Below are positions 51,008 to 60,285 of a stretch of DNA of 64,000 nucleotides, in pieces (position 1 is the stretch's first letter; every line of letters starts with the position of its first letter). This DNA is from Pseudomonadota bacterium (lineage in GTDB: Bacteria; Pseudomonadota; Gammaproteobacteria; Burkholderiales; Burkholderiaceae_C). The position numbers and the translations under genes were made by a program. The notes beneath the pieces are model-generated. The model ran no database searches. It was not told the origin of the DNA and saw only the letters and a list, made by a program, of their open reading frames with translations. Where the stretch lies: assembly GCA_021848345.1 (NCBI GenBank), contig JAJZUV010000010.1, positions 29,417 through 93,416 of the forward strand, in the 5' to 3' direction.

Positions 51008-52657
51008 TTACTGGTTCATGAATTCGGGCGAGGCCAGCCACAGCGCGTTCCAGCGCGCGCGCCCCCCCGCGTCGGCCTGCGCCAGCACCTGGCGGCTGGC
51101 GTCGCTCAAGCTCGGCTCGGCCGCGCGGTACACCGCGCCCTCGGCCAGCGCAGGCGCCTGCGCGCGCGGCCGGCGCGGCGGGGGCGCGCCCGGCATGGCA
51201 TCGTCGCCGCGCAGGTACGGCGGCTCGGCGGCATACAGCCCGGGCGCGCCGGCGCCGAACTGCTGGGCGATGCGAAAGCGCGTGCTCATGTCGCCCGAGC
51301 CGTCCCAGGCGGCGGCGCCGACGGGGAAGCCGTCCGGGGTGCTGCGACCGAACAGCGGCTCGCCCAGCGCGGCCAGCGCGCCGAGCATGGGCTGCGGATT
51401 GCGGATCAGGCGCGGCCCCGCCAGGCCGGCGCGCACGGCGGAGATGACGTAGCGCATGGGGTCCTTGAACTGCGGATCGGCCAGGCTGGCCGCGAACTGC
51501 GGGCTCATGTACATGGTGCGCAGCACGCGGGCGATGTCGCCGTCGCTGCGTTGCCAGGTGCGCACCATGGCCGCCACCATGGCCGGATCGGGGTGGTCGG
51601 CGACGAAGTACTGCGCCAGCTGGAAGCACAGGTGCCGGGCGGTGGCGGGGTCGTCTGCCAGGAGGTCGACGACCTGCTCGATCTCGTCCACCGAGTCGCC
51701 TTGCAGGGTGTGGCCGAGCACGACCTGGGGCGAGGCGTCATGACGCACGGGGTTGAACACCACCAGGCCGCGCTGCCACGCGAGCTCGCGCCACGCCGGG
51801 CGCAGGTGCAAGGGCTTCCCGCGCAGGTCCACGCCCAGCCCGGTGAGCGCGTGGGCCAGGTGCGTGACGTCGGCCTGGGTGTAGCCGGAGCCCACGCCCA
51901 GGGTGTGCAGTTCCATCACCTCGCGCGCGTAGTTCTCGTTGATGTGCCCGCGCGCGTTTTGCGCGTTGTTCAGGTAGAGCAGCATCTGCGGCGAGAACAT
52001 GGTGGCCCGCAGCAGATCGCGGAAATGCCCCAGCGCGTGCGGCTCGATGACCCGCATCTGGTAGTCGGCCAGCATGGGGCCGACCAGGAAGCCGCGGAAC
52101 ACGTTGAAGTGGTTCATCCAGAACCAGCTCAGGCGCTGCTGCAACTGGTTGGCCGCGTACACCGCCAGCAGCAGCTGCTGCGCCATGGCCTGGCGGGTGA
52201 GCGCGTTCATGCGCTGGCGCAGCGCCTTGAGCCGCGCCTGCGCGTCCGCGCCATTTCCCGCGGCGGCCCCGGCGTCTTGCGCGGCGGCCGGCCCGCCGGA
52301 CATGCGGATGGCGCGGCGCTGCGCGACCAGAGGCGGAATCAACTGCTCCAGCGGCGCGTTCACCGGCAGGGCGGCCAGGGTCCGCGCCAGCTCCGGTGGC
52401 AGGACGGGATGGGCATCGGGACGAAGCTGGGCGTCGAGCAGTGCGGTCGCCCCCTGCTGGCGCAGCTGGCGCAACTGGGCGGCGTCGGCCCCCCAGCCGA
52501 TGCGATCGAGAAAGGTCACCGGGTGGGCGCGCGCGGCCGCGTCGAGCCGCGCCTGCGGCGACGGCGCCTGCGCGGCGGCGCCCGCGCAAGCCGCGAGCAG
52601 CACCACCGGCAAGCCTTGCGCCAGGTGGCGCGATGACCGACGCATCCAATCGAACAT
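51008..52657 (-). CDS. Exported DUF1800 protein
   Basis: 549 residues from MFDWMRRSSRHLAQGL; the tracked ORF is longer upstream. Signal peptide VVLLAACAGAAAQA; the segment LAACAGA could also be a lipobox. DUF1800 core: DRIGWGADAAQLRQLRQQG, LSWFWMNHFNVF, FRDLLRATMFSPQMLLYLNN, ENYAREVMELHTLGVGSGYT, and FPVGAAAWDGSG near the end. It precedes the DUF1501 gene on the same strand, the standard pairing. The joint function is not established. Confidence 0.9.
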   Translation of the reverse strand: MFDWMRRSSRHLAQGLPVVLLAACAGAAAQAPSPQARLDAAARAHPVTFLDRIGWGADAAQLRQLRQQGATALLDAQLRPDAHPVLPPELARTLAALPVNAPLEQLIPPLVAQRRAIRMSGGPAAAQDAGAAAGNGADAQARLKALRQRMNALTRQAMAQQLLLAVYAANQLQQRLSWFWMNHFNVFRGFLVGPMLADYQMRVIEPHALGHFRDLLRATMFSPQMLLYLNNAQNARGHINENYAREVMELHTLGVGSGYTQADVTHLAHALTGLGVDLRGKPLHLRPAWRELAWQRGLVVFNPVRHDASPQVVLGHTLQGDSVDEIEQVVDLLADDPATARHLCFQLAQYFVADHPDPAMVAAMVRTWQRSDGDIARVLRTMYMSPQFAASLADPQFKDPMRYVISAVRAGLAGPRLIRNPQPMLGALAALGEPLFGRSTPDGFPVGAAAWDGSGDMSTRFRIAQQFGAGAPGLYAAEPPYLRGDDAMPGAPPPRRPRAQAPALAEGAVYRAAEPSLSDASRQVLAQADAGGRARWNALWLASPEFMNQ

Positions 52658-52829
52658 GGACAACCCTCGTCGAGAACCCGCTCGCGGGCGGCAGGCCCGA
52701 CGCATGCGGCAGTCGGGCAGGATGAGGGCGGTAACGCGTGCGCACATGGCATCGGCGACAGCGCCGGCCCGCGAATGCGTGACAAAGTGCTTCCGCCGGT
52801 GGAGCGCACTTGCATTACATTCACGCCCC

Positions 52830-53459
52830 ATGCCTTCTCCCGCCCCCAACCGCCCGCTGAGCGACGCCGAGGTCGACGCGCTCGATCAGTTCCTGCTCTA
52901 CGCCGATGTCGAGGAAAGCATGACCCTCGACATGCTCGACGGCTATCTGCACGCGCTGGCCGTCGGCCCGGAACGCATCCCCCAGCGCCGCTGGATGCCC
53001 AGGATCTGGGGCGAGGACCACACCGACGCGCTGCCGCCGACCCGCGATGCGGGCGAGGCCCGTCGCATGGTCGCGCTCATCACGCGCCTGTACGGCAGCA
53101 TCGCCGCCCGCCTGGAAGACCCGCGGGGCGCGGTGATCGAGCCCCTGTGGTCGAGCTTCGAGGATGCGGGCGTGGAGCGCGACGATGCCCGCATCTGGGC
53201 CTGCGGCTTCCTGGAGGGCGTGGAGCTCTGCGGCCCGGCCTGGCAACCCCTGCTGGACACCGCGGAAGGACAGGAGTGGCTGCGTCCGCTGCGCCTGCTC
53301 GGCGACGAGAACCCGGGCCCCGGGGAACGGGGCCTGAGCGCCACGCCGGCGGCACGCGAGAAACTCTCGCACGAGATCGCGCAGGCCGTGCTGTCCATGC
53401 ATGCCTACTGGGCAGCCAGCCGCCAGGCGGCGGACGAGGCCGACGACCCCGCCTCCTGA
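52830..53459 (+). CDS. UPF0149/YecA-family protein
   Basis: 209 residues from MPSPAPNRPLSDAEVDALDQ. The UPF0149 helical domain (MTLDMLDGYLHALAVGP, RMVALITRLYGSIAARL, RIWACGFLEGVELCG) is complete; the SecC-type C-terminal zinc motif that some YecA proteins carry is absent. These helical proteins appear in many proteobacteria with unknown role. Divergent from the DUF1800 gene with a 172-base gap. Confidence 0.85.
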   Translation: MPSPAPNRPLSDAEVDALDQFLLYADVEESMTLDMLDGYLHALAVGPERIPQRRWMPRIWGEDHTDALPPTRDAGEARRMVALITRLYGSIAARLEDPRGAVIEPLWSSFEDAGVERDDARIWACGFLEGVELCGPAWQPLLDTAEGQEWLRPLRLLGDENPGPGERGLSATPAAREKLSHEIAQAVLSMHAYWAASRQAADEADDPAS

Positions 53460-53540
53460 CCCCGCCTCCCGACCCCGGCCGGCTTCGCCCACTGGCGGGC
53501 TCCGCCACCCGCACCGCGGGGCGGGCTCGGCGCGGCGGAC

Positions 53541-54593
53541 TCAGCGCGGACGCAACTCGAAGGGAAAGCTGCGGTGCCCCACCTCGACGCCGCGGGTATT
53601 GCGCAACGGCGGACGGTGGAAGGCGGCCAGGCGTTCGCGCTGCGCCTCGCTACCGATGCCAAGGCGTGCGAGCACCTCGGAGACGATCATGTACAGCATG
53701 TCGACCCGCCCGTCCTCGATTTTCACCGCGATGCCCAGTGCGCCGTCGGCACCGAGTTCGCGGGTGCGCGCCGAGGCCCGCACGCCGATGCCGTAGCAGC
53801 CGTCGGCGCCCAGCTTGCCCACGAGCGCGCCCTCGTAGGCGCGCATCAGCTCGGTGCAGTAGCGGCCTTCGCCCGCGACGAGCTCGGGGTGGCGGGTCAT
53901 CGCGTGGTAGATGCGCGCCAGCGTCGAGTCGGTCGCGGCAAGCGCTGCGTCGGCTGCGTCGGCCATCTTGGCGTAGAGCCTTGCGAGCCGGTCGAGCGCG
54001 AAAGCCGGCGTCGGCAGGTTGCAGCCGTCGATGCCCCACTGCACCTGTTCGGGCGGCAGCTCGCACAGGGCGGCGACGGTGCGCCGCACGCGCTGCTGCA
54101 TCGGGTGACCGGCTTCGTGGTAGTCCGCCGCGTCGCCGAGCAGCATCGCGCCGGCGAGCATGCCGACATGCTTGCCCGAGCAGTTGCTGCATGCCGGGGT
54201 CGGCACGAAATCGTGGCGGATCCATTCGCGCTGCACCGCATCGGACAGCGAGGGATGCCCCCCGCAGCGCAGTGCCGACTCGTCGGCGTGCAGCTTGGCG
54301 AGCATGCGCCGGGTGCGCTCGATGTGGCGCGTCTCGCTGCTGTGCGAGGCGCACATCAGCGCCAGGTCGGCCTCGTCGAAACCGTAGCGCTCGAGCGCGC
54401 CGGTGTCGACGATCGCGGCGGCCTGCGCCGGCTTGGCCGCGGAGCGCGCCAGGGTCACCCGCCCGGGGTCGCCGAAGGCGTACAGCATGCGCCCGCCCGC
54501 ATCGACCACCGCGATGTGCGCGAGATGCCGGTTCTCGATCGATGCGCCGCGGTAGGTCACGGCGGCAACGCCTTGCATGTCCATGGACTTCAT
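53541..54593 (-). CDS. L-asparaginase II family protein
   Basis: 350 residues from MKSMDMQGVAAVTYRGASIE. The PF06089-type asparaginase pattern is clear: DADLALMCASHSSE-like segment (ADLALMCASHSSETRHIERT), NCSGKHVGMLAGAM, WGIDGCNLPTPAFAL, and GALGIAVKIEDG. This family is unrelated to the classic type I/II enzymes and hydrolyses asparagine to aspartate; beta-lactamase-like Ser-Lys chemistry has been proposed. It converges with the UPF0149 gene and lies just downstream of tRNA-Asp on the same strand. Confidence 0.88.
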   Translation of the reverse strand: MKSMDMQGVAAVTYRGASIENRHLAHIAVVDAGGRMLYAFGDPGRVTLARSAAKPAQAAAIVDTGALERYGFDEADLALMCASHSSETRHIERTRRMLAKLHADESALRCGGHPSLSDAVQREWIRHDFVPTPACSNCSGKHVGMLAGAMLLGDAADYHEAGHPMQQRVRRTVAALCELPPEQVQWGIDGCNLPTPAFALDRLARLYAKMADAADAALAATDSTLARIYHAMTRHPELVAGEGRYCTELMRAYEGALVGKLGADGCYGIGVRASARTRELGADGALGIAVKIEDGRVDMLYMIVSEVLARLGIGSEAQRERLAAFHRPPLRNTRGVEVGHRSFPFELRPR

Positions 54594-54702
54594 CCGGGTT
54601 CGCGGGTGTGGGGGCGCCAAACGCCCACCCTCGAAGAACGGCGAGCGCCAGGCAACGAGTCCGCCAAGGATTTCCAAGACGAATTCGACGCGGGGAAAGG
54701 CC

Positions 54703-54732
54703 CAAACAAAAGCCCCGCTCGGTGGCGGGGCT
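54703..54732 (-). terminator. Intrinsic terminator of tRNA-Asp
   Basis: On the minus strand AGCCCCGC, a 6-base loop, GCGGGGCT, then TTTGTTTG. It starts 28 bases after the tRNA 3' end. Stem plus T-rich tail is a standard Rho-independent terminator. Confidence 0.85.
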
Positions 54733-54759
54733 GGCAACAGATTGTTCTTCTGAGATTCT

Positions 54760-54836
54760 TGGCGGAGTGGACGGGACTCGAACCCGCGACCCCCGGCGTG
54801 ACAGGCCGGTATTCTAACCAACTGAACTACCACTCC
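54760..54836 (-). tRNA. tRNA-Asp (anticodon GTC)
   Basis: 77 nucleotides on the minus strand. Acceptor stem GGAGTGG pairs with CCACTCC, discriminator G, then encoded CCA. The anticodon arm is CCGGC-CTGTCAC-GCCGG, giving anticodon GTC. D-loop AGTTGGTTA and T-loop TTCGAGT are standard. A strong terminator follows. It stands alone, with no other tRNA in tandem. Confidence 0.97.
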
Positions 54837-54879
54837 ACTCGCTGTGCGGTTTGCCGCAAGCGAAAGGAAGCATTCTGCG

Positions 54880-56157
54880 TCATGTGGAGCCGCCTGTCAA
54901 TACTCGTTGCAGCCAGGACGAGCATCCGAGCCCGGCCCAGAAGCCGGACACCATCGCGATCTGCGACAACGCCAGCAGCCGGGTGAAGCGCGCATTGCCT
55001 CCGGTGGCTGCCGCCACCGTCTTGCTCAGCGCGTTGGTGCTGAAGGCGGCGCCCACGCAGGCGGCGGCCGTGAGGGCCGCCAGGCCGCCGCCCGCATGCA
55101 GTTGCAGCGCCGACACGGACGAGGCGTGCGCATCGGCCAGTCCGGCCAGCGCGGTGGCCACCAGCACCCCGCCGCCGCCGAAACGCTGGTAGGCCTGCTC
55201 GGACACGAACAGCATGGCGCCCACGGCGGCCGCGAACACCAGCGCGGCGCGCGCGCTGAAGGGGCGCCCGGCCACCGCCGGCGCCGGCGGGGCTTCCTGC
55301 TCGCCGCGACGCGCCAGGCGCGCGCTCCACCAGCCGGCGCCCAGCGTGACGCCGCCGGCCAGCAGCAAGGCCGGCGCCAGCCGGGCCAGCAGGCCGGGCG
55401 CCACCACGGCCGTCATCACGCCGATTTGCACCACGGTGGACACGTTGGACCACAGCGCGCCGGCCAGGCAGGCGTCGAACCAGCCCGGGTGCTCCCGCGC
55501 ACGCCGCGCCATGGCGGCGATGGTGGCGGTGCTGGAGACGAAGCCGCCCAGCAGGCCCGTCAGCGCCAGCCCGCGCAGCGGGCCCAGCCAGCGCAGCGCG
55601 ATATGCCCGAGGGTCTGGATGGCCATCAGCAACACGGCCAGGGTCCACAGCACATGCGGATTGAGTCCGCCCAGCGCGGGCAGCGCACGGTTGGGCAGCA
55701 GCGGCAGCACCACCAGCACCGAAGCGGCGAGCAGCAGGCCGTGCTGCAGTTCCTGCTCGCCGAGCACGGAACGCACGAAGCCGTGCAGCCGCGCCTTGGC
55801 GGCCAGCAGCACGGCCGCCAGCACCGCCAGCGCCGAGGCCAGCGCCGGCTCGCGCATGGCCAGGGCGCCGAGCAGCACGCACAGCAACAAGGCGATTTCG
55901 GTGGTGATGCCGGGGTCGGTGTCGCGGGTGCGCAGGTATCCGGCCACGGCCAGCGCGCCCGCCGCCAGCACCACGGCGACCAGCGCGAGTTCGCCCAGGC
56001 GCGCCGCCACCGCGCCGGCCAGCGCGGCCAGCGCGAAACTGCGCAGGCCGGCGCTGGCCTGCTCGTCCGGGTGGCTGCGCTCGCGCTCGACGCCGATCAG
56101 CAGGCCGGCGCCCAGTGCCGCCACCCAGCGCAGAAGTTCGCCGAGGCTCGAGTCCAT
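54880..56157 (-). CDS. MgtC/SapB-DUF4010 family membrane protein
   Basis: 425 residues from MDSSLGELLRWVAALGAGLL. The N-terminal MgtC/SapB-like part (GAGLLIGVERERSHPDEQAS, GLRSFALAALAGAV) is followed by a DUF4010 half with many hydrophobic segments (GLALTGLLGGFVSSTATIAA, NALSKTVAAATGG, VSGFWAGLGCSSWLQ). About twelve membrane helices in all. Relatives are tied to ion or Mg homeostasis in some species, but most are uncharacterised. The tRNA-Asp gene starts 43 bases downstream on the same strand. Confidence 0.87.
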   Translation of the reverse strand: MDSSLGELLRWVAALGAGLLIGVERERSHPDEQASAGLRSFALAALAGAVAARLGELALVAVVLAAGALAVAGYLRTRDTDPGITTEIALLLCVLLGALAMREPALASALAVLAAVLLAAKARLHGFVRSVLGEQELQHGLLLAASVLVVLPLLPNRALPALGGLNPHVLWTLAVLLMAIQTLGHIALRWLGPLRGLALTGLLGGFVSSTATIAAMARRAREHPGWFDACLAGALWSNVSTVVQIGVMTAVVAPGLLARLAPALLLAGGVTLGAGWWSARLARRGEQEAPPAPAVAGRPFSARAALVFAAAVGAMLFVSEQAYQRFGGGGVLVATALAGLADAHASSVSALQLHAGGGLAALTAAACVGAAFSTNALSKTVAAATGGNARFTRLLALSQIAMVSGFWAGLGCSSWLQRVLTGGST

Positions 56158-56200
56158 GGCGCATTCTCGCCGCGCGGCGCGCCGCGGCAAGGGCCGTGGA

Positions 56201-56665
56201 TCAAGAACGCGCGCGTGAAGCCGCGGCGGCGCTGGCGGCGCTCCCGCGCCGATTCCAGACGTCGAACAGGGCCATGCCGGCGACCATGCAGGCGAAAAAG
56301 GCCCAGCGGTCGGCGCGCAGACTCAGCAGATTGAGCAAGGCGGGACCCGGACACACGCCGCACAGACCCCAGCCGACGCCGAACATGACGCTGCCGGCGA
56401 CCAGGCGCCCGGTGATCGCGCGCTGGCTGGGAAACTCCAGCATGCCGCCCAGCAGGGGCCTGCCGCGGCGCATGGCCAGGCGGATCGGCAGCGCGGAGGC
56501 GGCCACCGCGCCGCCCATGACCAGCAGCAGGGTCGGGTCCCAGTGCCCGGTCACGTCCAGGAAGCCGAGCACGCGCTCGGGGTCGACCATGCCGCACAGC
56601 ATGAGCCCGAGGCCGAACAACATGCCCGAGACCAACGCCGTGATGTTGACGGCTCGCTTGCTCAT
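56201..56665 (-). CDS. YeeE/YedE-family half transporter (DUF6691-like)
   Basis: 154 residues. Four hydrophobic segments and the family signature GVGWGLCGVCPGPALLNLLS, with GMLFGLGLMLCGMVDPERVL near the start. The companion half follows 22 bases upstream on the strand. Such paired half-size YeeE/YedE proteins resemble the two halves of the thiosulfate transporter TsuA and sit in sulfur or rhodanese operons. Both halves together probably make one channel for a sulfur species. Confidence 0.9.
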   Translation of the reverse strand: MSKRAVNITALVSGMLFGLGLMLCGMVDPERVLGFLDVTGHWDPTLLLVMGGAVAASALPIRLAMRRGRPLLGGMLEFPSQRAITGRLVAGSVMFGVGWGLCGVCPGPALLNLLSLRADRWAFFACMVAGMALFDVWNRRGSAASAAAASRARS

Positions 56666-56687
56666 AGGAAGCTCCCGCCCGCCGCCA

Positions 56688-57143
56688 TCACAGCCAGGCT
56701 CCGAGTTGTCGAGTCACGAAGACCGTGACCATGCCGCTGCCCATGAACAAGGCCACCGCCAGCAAGGAGCGCGGAGACAGTCGGGGAAGCCCGCATACTC
56801 CATGCCCGCTGGTGCAGCCCGAGCCCAGGCGGGTCCCGAAACCGGTGAGCAGGCCGGCGGGAAGCACCAGTGCCGCCGGCAGCGCATGCCGCGCGCCGGG
56901 GACGGATCCTCCCAGCGCCAGCCACAACAGGCCGCCGAGCAGCACACCGCCCATGAACCAGCCGCGCCAGGCCTGGGCGCGCGCGCCGTACACGGCGTCG
57001 TGCAGCATGGCGCCGACGATGCCGCTGCAGCCCATGATCTTTCCCGCGCCGAGCGCGAGCAGCCCGGCGGCGGTGCCGATCAGCACGCCGCCGCCGAGCG
57101 CGGCAAGCGGGTGCAGATGGCTCCATTCGATGACGAAGGACAT
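56688..57143 (-). CDS. YeeE/YedE-family half transporter
   Basis: 151 residues from MSFVIEWSHLHPLAALGGGV. Signature segments are GKIMGCSGIVGAML and GFGTRLGSGCTSGHGVCGLPRLSPRS, where the cysteines line the thiosulfate path in TsuA. It is the first gene of the pair. A palindrome in its promoter region may bind a sulfur-sensing ArsR-type repressor such as BigR/SqrR, although no such gene lies nearby. Confidence 0.92.
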   Translation of the reverse strand: MSFVIEWSHLHPLAALGGGVLIGTAAGLLALGAGKIMGCSGIVGAMLHDAVYGARAQAWRGWFMGGVLLGGLLWLALGGSVPGARHALPAALVLPAGLLTGFGTRLGSGCTSGHGVCGLPRLSPRSLLAVALFMGSGMVTVFVTRQLGAWL

Positions 57144-57199
57144 GGTGCGCGGCTCCCCGGCTGCCTGGACATGGCGCCATTGTCGGGGGCCGTATACAT

Positions 57200-57215
57200 A
57201 TACTTCTATCAGTAT
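57200..57215. promoter_or_regulatory. Imperfect palindrome upstream of the YeeE/YedE pair
   Basis: ATACTTCTATCAGTAT has seven of eight symmetric pairs except the inner two mismatched positions (ATACT and AGTAT arms intact), 57 bases upstream of the first YeeE start. AT-rich dyads of this kind are bound by BigR-like ArsR repressors in sulfur operons. Assignment is by analogy only. Confidence 0.4.
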
Positions 57216-57280
57216 TTGTCCGGGGGGTCGCGGAACGGGCCGGCCTGCGTCGCCGCGCGGGCCGGCCCGGCCGTTCGCGC

Positions 57281-59494
57281 TCAGGCCTTGAGCAGCTCCG
57301 GGCGCAACGGCAACTCGCGCAGGCGCTTGCCGGTGGCGGCGAACACCGCGTTGGCCACGGCCGGGGCGATCGGCGGCGTGCCGGGCTCGCCCAGGCCGCC
57401 GGGCGCCTCGCCGCTGGGCAGGATGTGCACGTCGACCCGCGGCGCGCTGTCCATGCGCAGCATGCGGTACTTGTCGAAGTTGCCCTGCACCACCCCGCCC
57501 TGGCGCAGGTCGATGCGGTCGTACAGCGCCGCGGTCAGCCCGTACACCACCGCGCTCTGGATCTGCGCGGTGACGATGTCGGGGTTGACCACCTGCCCGC
57601 AGTCCACCGCGCAGGTCACGCGGTGCACGCGGATCTGCCCCTGGGGGTCCACCGACACCTCGGCCACCTCGGTGACGTAGCTGCCGAAGGACTCGTGCAT
57701 GGCGATGCCGTGGAAATGCCCGGCGGGCAGCGGCTTGCCCCAGCCCGCCTCGCGCGCGGCCACGTCCAGCGTGGCCAGCGCGCGCTGGTCGCCGTGCACC
57801 AGCAGCTCGCGCCGGAAACGGTAGGGGTCGGCGCCGGCGGCATGCGCGAGTTCGTCCATGAAGGACTCGACGGTGAACGCCGTGATGGAGTGTCCCACCG
57901 AGCGCCAGAAGCCCACCGGCACCGGGGTGTTGCACAGCACGTAGCGGGTCTGCGCGTTGGGCATCGCGTAGGGCAGCTTGATCGCGCCCTGCACCGAGCT
58001 GTCGTCGACGCCGTCCTTCACGAACTGCGGGAACACGCGGGAAAAGATGGAGGGGCCGACGATCTGGTGGGTCCAGGCCTGGAGCTTGCCCTCGCCATCC
58101 AGCACGGCGTGCAGGCGGTGCAGGTTGGCCGGTCGGTAGAAATCGTGCCGGGTGTCGTCCTCGCGGGTCCACACCACCTTCACGGGGCGACCGCTGGCCT
58201 TGGACAATTCCACCGCCTGGGCCACGAAGTCCTGCTCGAAGCGCCGGCCGAAGCCGCCGCCCAGCAGCGTGGTGTGCACGTGCACCGCGTGCGGGGGCAG
58301 GCCGGTGATCTTGCCGGCCACCAGCTGGTTCATGGTCTGCGCCTGCGTCGGGCCCCAGATGTCCACGCGGTCCTTCTGCACGTAGGCGGTGCAGTTCATC
58401 GGCTCCATGGTCGCGTGGGCCAGGAAGGGCAGCGCGTACTCGGCCTGCAAGGTCCTGGCGCCTGGGGCCGCGGCGGCCGGGGCGACGGCGGCCTCGCCCT
58501 GCCCCACCTTCCACGCCACGGCGCCGGGCTGTTCGCCGGCCTTGCGGAACAAGTCCATGATGCCGGCGTCGTCGAGCGCGGCATTGGGGCCGAGGTCCCA
58601 GTCGATCTTCAGGGCGTCGCGCCCCTTGCGCGCGGTCCAGAAGTCGCCCGCCAGCACGGCCACGCCGTCGCTGGTGCGGTGCACCGAATGCACGCCGGGC
58701 ATGGCGCGTGCGGCGGTGGCGTCGAAGCCGCGCACGCTGGCGCCGAAGGCCGGCGGCTGCGCCACGCTGGCGATGAGCATGTCGGGCACCTGCATGTCCA
58801 GCCCGAACACGGCCCGGCCGGTGGTCTTCTCGGGCACGTCGACCCGCGCCAGCGGGCGGCCGATGAGCCGGAATTCCTTCGGGTCCTTCAGGCGCGGCTG
58901 TTGCGGCACCGGCAGGCGCGCCGCATCCTCGGCGAGTTCGCCGAAACGCGCCTGGCGCCCGCCCGGGCCGTGGACCACGCCGGCGCTGACGCTGCATGCC
59001 GCCGCGTCGACCTGCCAGCGCTGCGCCGCGGCCTGCACCAGCATCGCGCGCGCGCTGGCGCCGGCGCGGCGCAGCGGCAGCCAGGAGCTGCGCACGCTGG
59101 TGCTGCCTCCCGTGGCCTGCATGCCCAGCAGGGTGTTCTTGTAGGCCTCGTGCGCGCCCGCCTGAAGCAGGTGCACGCGCGGCCAGTCGGCGTCCATCTC
59201 GTCGGCGAGCAGCATGGGCAGCGCGGTCATCACGCCCTGCCCCATCTCGGACTTGTCGACCACCAGCGTGACCTGGTCGTCGGTGCCCACGCGCACGTAG
59301 GCGTTGGGGGAGAAGCTGCCCGGCTCGGCCAGCGGGTTGAACACGGGCATCGCGGCCGTGGCGGCCTGCGCCGCGCGCGAGGTCAGCGGCAGCATCACGC
59401 CCAGCACCAGGCCGCCGCCGGCCAGTGCGGAGGTTTTCAGGAAGGCGCGGCGCGACGCGGCCTCGCGCGGCAGTTCGAGCAGATCGTCGGCCAT
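57281..59494 (-). CDS. Molybdopterin-binding subunit of an aldehyde/isoquinoline-type oxidoreductase
   Basis: 737 residues from MADDLLELPREAASRRAFLK. Twin-arginine-like start SRRAFLKTSALAGGGLVLGV, then the IorB/aldehyde-dehydrogenase molybdenum subunit: MGQGVMTALPMLLADEMDAD, LLGGGFGRRFEQDFVAQAVE, GFWRSVGHSITAFTVESFMD and the C-terminal glutamate segment GGLGEPGTPPIAPAVANAVF. It hydroxylates aldehydes or N-heterocycles using water and the Mo-cytosine-dinucleotide cofactor. The iron-sulfur partner starts just before it (one base apart), so the pair is one operon. No FAD subunit is encoded, so electrons probably go to a cytochrome. Confidence 0.93.
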   Translation of the reverse strand: MADDLLELPREAASRRAFLKTSALAGGGLVLGVMLPLTSRAAQAATAAMPVFNPLAEPGSFSPNAYVRVGTDDQVTLVVDKSEMGQGVMTALPMLLADEMDADWPRVHLLQAGAHEAYKNTLLGMQATGGSTSVRSSWLPLRRAGASARAMLVQAAAQRWQVDAAACSVSAGVVHGPGGRQARFGELAEDAARLPVPQQPRLKDPKEFRLIGRPLARVDVPEKTTGRAVFGLDMQVPDMLIASVAQPPAFGASVRGFDATAARAMPGVHSVHRTSDGVAVLAGDFWTARKGRDALKIDWDLGPNAALDDAGIMDLFRKAGEQPGAVAWKVGQGEAAVAPAAAAPGARTLQAEYALPFLAHATMEPMNCTAYVQKDRVDIWGPTQAQTMNQLVAGKITGLPPHAVHVHTTLLGGGFGRRFEQDFVAQAVELSKASGRPVKVVWTREDDTRHDFYRPANLHRLHAVLDGEGKLQAWTHQIVGPSIFSRVFPQFVKDGVDDSSVQGAIKLPYAMPNAQTRYVLCNTPVPVGFWRSVGHSITAFTVESFMDELAHAAGADPYRFRRELLVHGDQRALATLDVAAREAGWGKPLPAGHFHGIAMHESFGSYVTEVAEVSVDPQGQIRVHRVTCAVDCGQVVNPDIVTAQIQSAVVYGLTAALYDRIDLRQGGVVQGNFDKYRMLRMDSAPRVDVHILPSGEAPGGLGEPGTPPIAPAVANAVFAATGKRLRELPLRPELLKA

Positions 59495-59495
59495 T

Positions 59496-59960
59496 TCAGG
59501 ACTCCTGGGTGAGCGCCTGCGCGGCGTCGTGGATGGCGGCACGGATGCGCGGGTAGGTTCCGCAGCGGCAGATGTTGCCGGACATGAAGGCGTCGATGTC
59601 GGAATCGCTGGGCTTGGGGGTCTGCTTGAGCAAGGCGCTGGCCGACATGATCTGGCCCGACTGGCAGTAGCCGCATTGCGGCACCTGGTGGACCACCCAG
59701 GCCGCGCGCACGGCCTGGGCCTCGCGGGTCTGCAGGCCCTCGATGGTGGTGACGTGCATGCCCTGCACGGAGGACACCGGAATCTGGCAGGAGCGAACGG
59801 CATTGCCGTTCAGATGCACGGTGCAGGCGCCGCACTCGGCGATGCCGCAGCCGAACTTGGTGCCGGTCAGGTGCAGGTGATCCCGGATCGCCCACAGCAG
59901 CGGCGTGTCGGGGCTGAGGTCCAGGGACTGCGGCTTCCCGTTGACGGTGAATTCGATCAT
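59496..59960 (-). CDS. 2Fe-2S subunit of the molybdenum hydroxylase (IorA-like)
   Basis: 154 residues from [15 protein letters not shown] with GGGAGAACAAC ahead. N-terminal plant-type 2Fe-2S domain: C38, C43, C46 ([15 protein letters not shown]) and C58; C-terminal helical 2Fe-2S domain: C96, C99 ([13 protein letters not shown]) and C131, C133 ([11 protein letters not shown]). All eight cysteines are present. It carries electrons from the molybdenum subunit encoded one base downstream. Confidence 0.95.
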   Translation of the reverse strand: MIEFTVNGKPQSLDLSPDTPLLWAIRDHLHLTGTKFGCGIAECGACTVHLNGNAVRSCQIPVSSVQGMHVTTIEGLQTREAQAVRAAWVVHQVPQCGYCQSGQIMSASALLKQTPKPSDSDIDAFMSGNICRCGTYPRIRAAIHDAAQALTQES

Positions 59961-60066
59961 GTTGTTCTCCCTCGGCTGCGCATCGGGCGCAAACTTCGAG
60001 AATCCTAAGAACAACCGGGATTTCTTGCGCGGACCCGCGCAAACGTGAAATCTTGTAACGCGCGCC

Positions 60067-60285
60067 TCAGGCGCCGTCGCCAGGTTCGACGCCGTCGCGA
60101 TAGTTGCGCCAGGCACCGAGCGCCTCGCGCATGCCCAGCACCTGGCGCTCGAAGATCGGGCAGGCCTGACAGATCAGGAAATGCGCGCGGATGATCGCCC
60201 GCTCGCGCAGGCTCAGCGCGCGGTCCTCCCGCGCGATCACCAGCGCGGTGACCTCGCGGCATGTGCGAAAGGGCTTGAAACTCAT
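60067..60285 (-). CDS. Zinc-finger anti-sigma factor (zf-HC2 type)
   Basis: 72 residues. The ZAS motif Hx3Cx2C reads HFLICQAC at about residues 35-42, with an upstream Cys (FRTCREVT) as the fourth ligand. No membrane segment, so it is a soluble, cytoplasmic zinc anti-sigma like ChrR/RsrA. The start overlaps the sigma-factor stop by four bases (ATGA), tying it to that gene. Release of zinc or oxidation of its cysteines would free the sigma factor; metal or redox stress is therefore the likely trigger. Confidence 0.9.
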   Translation of the reverse strand: MSFKPFRTCREVTALVIAREDRALSLRERAIIRAHFLICQACPIFERQVLGMREALGAWRNYRDGVEPGDGA

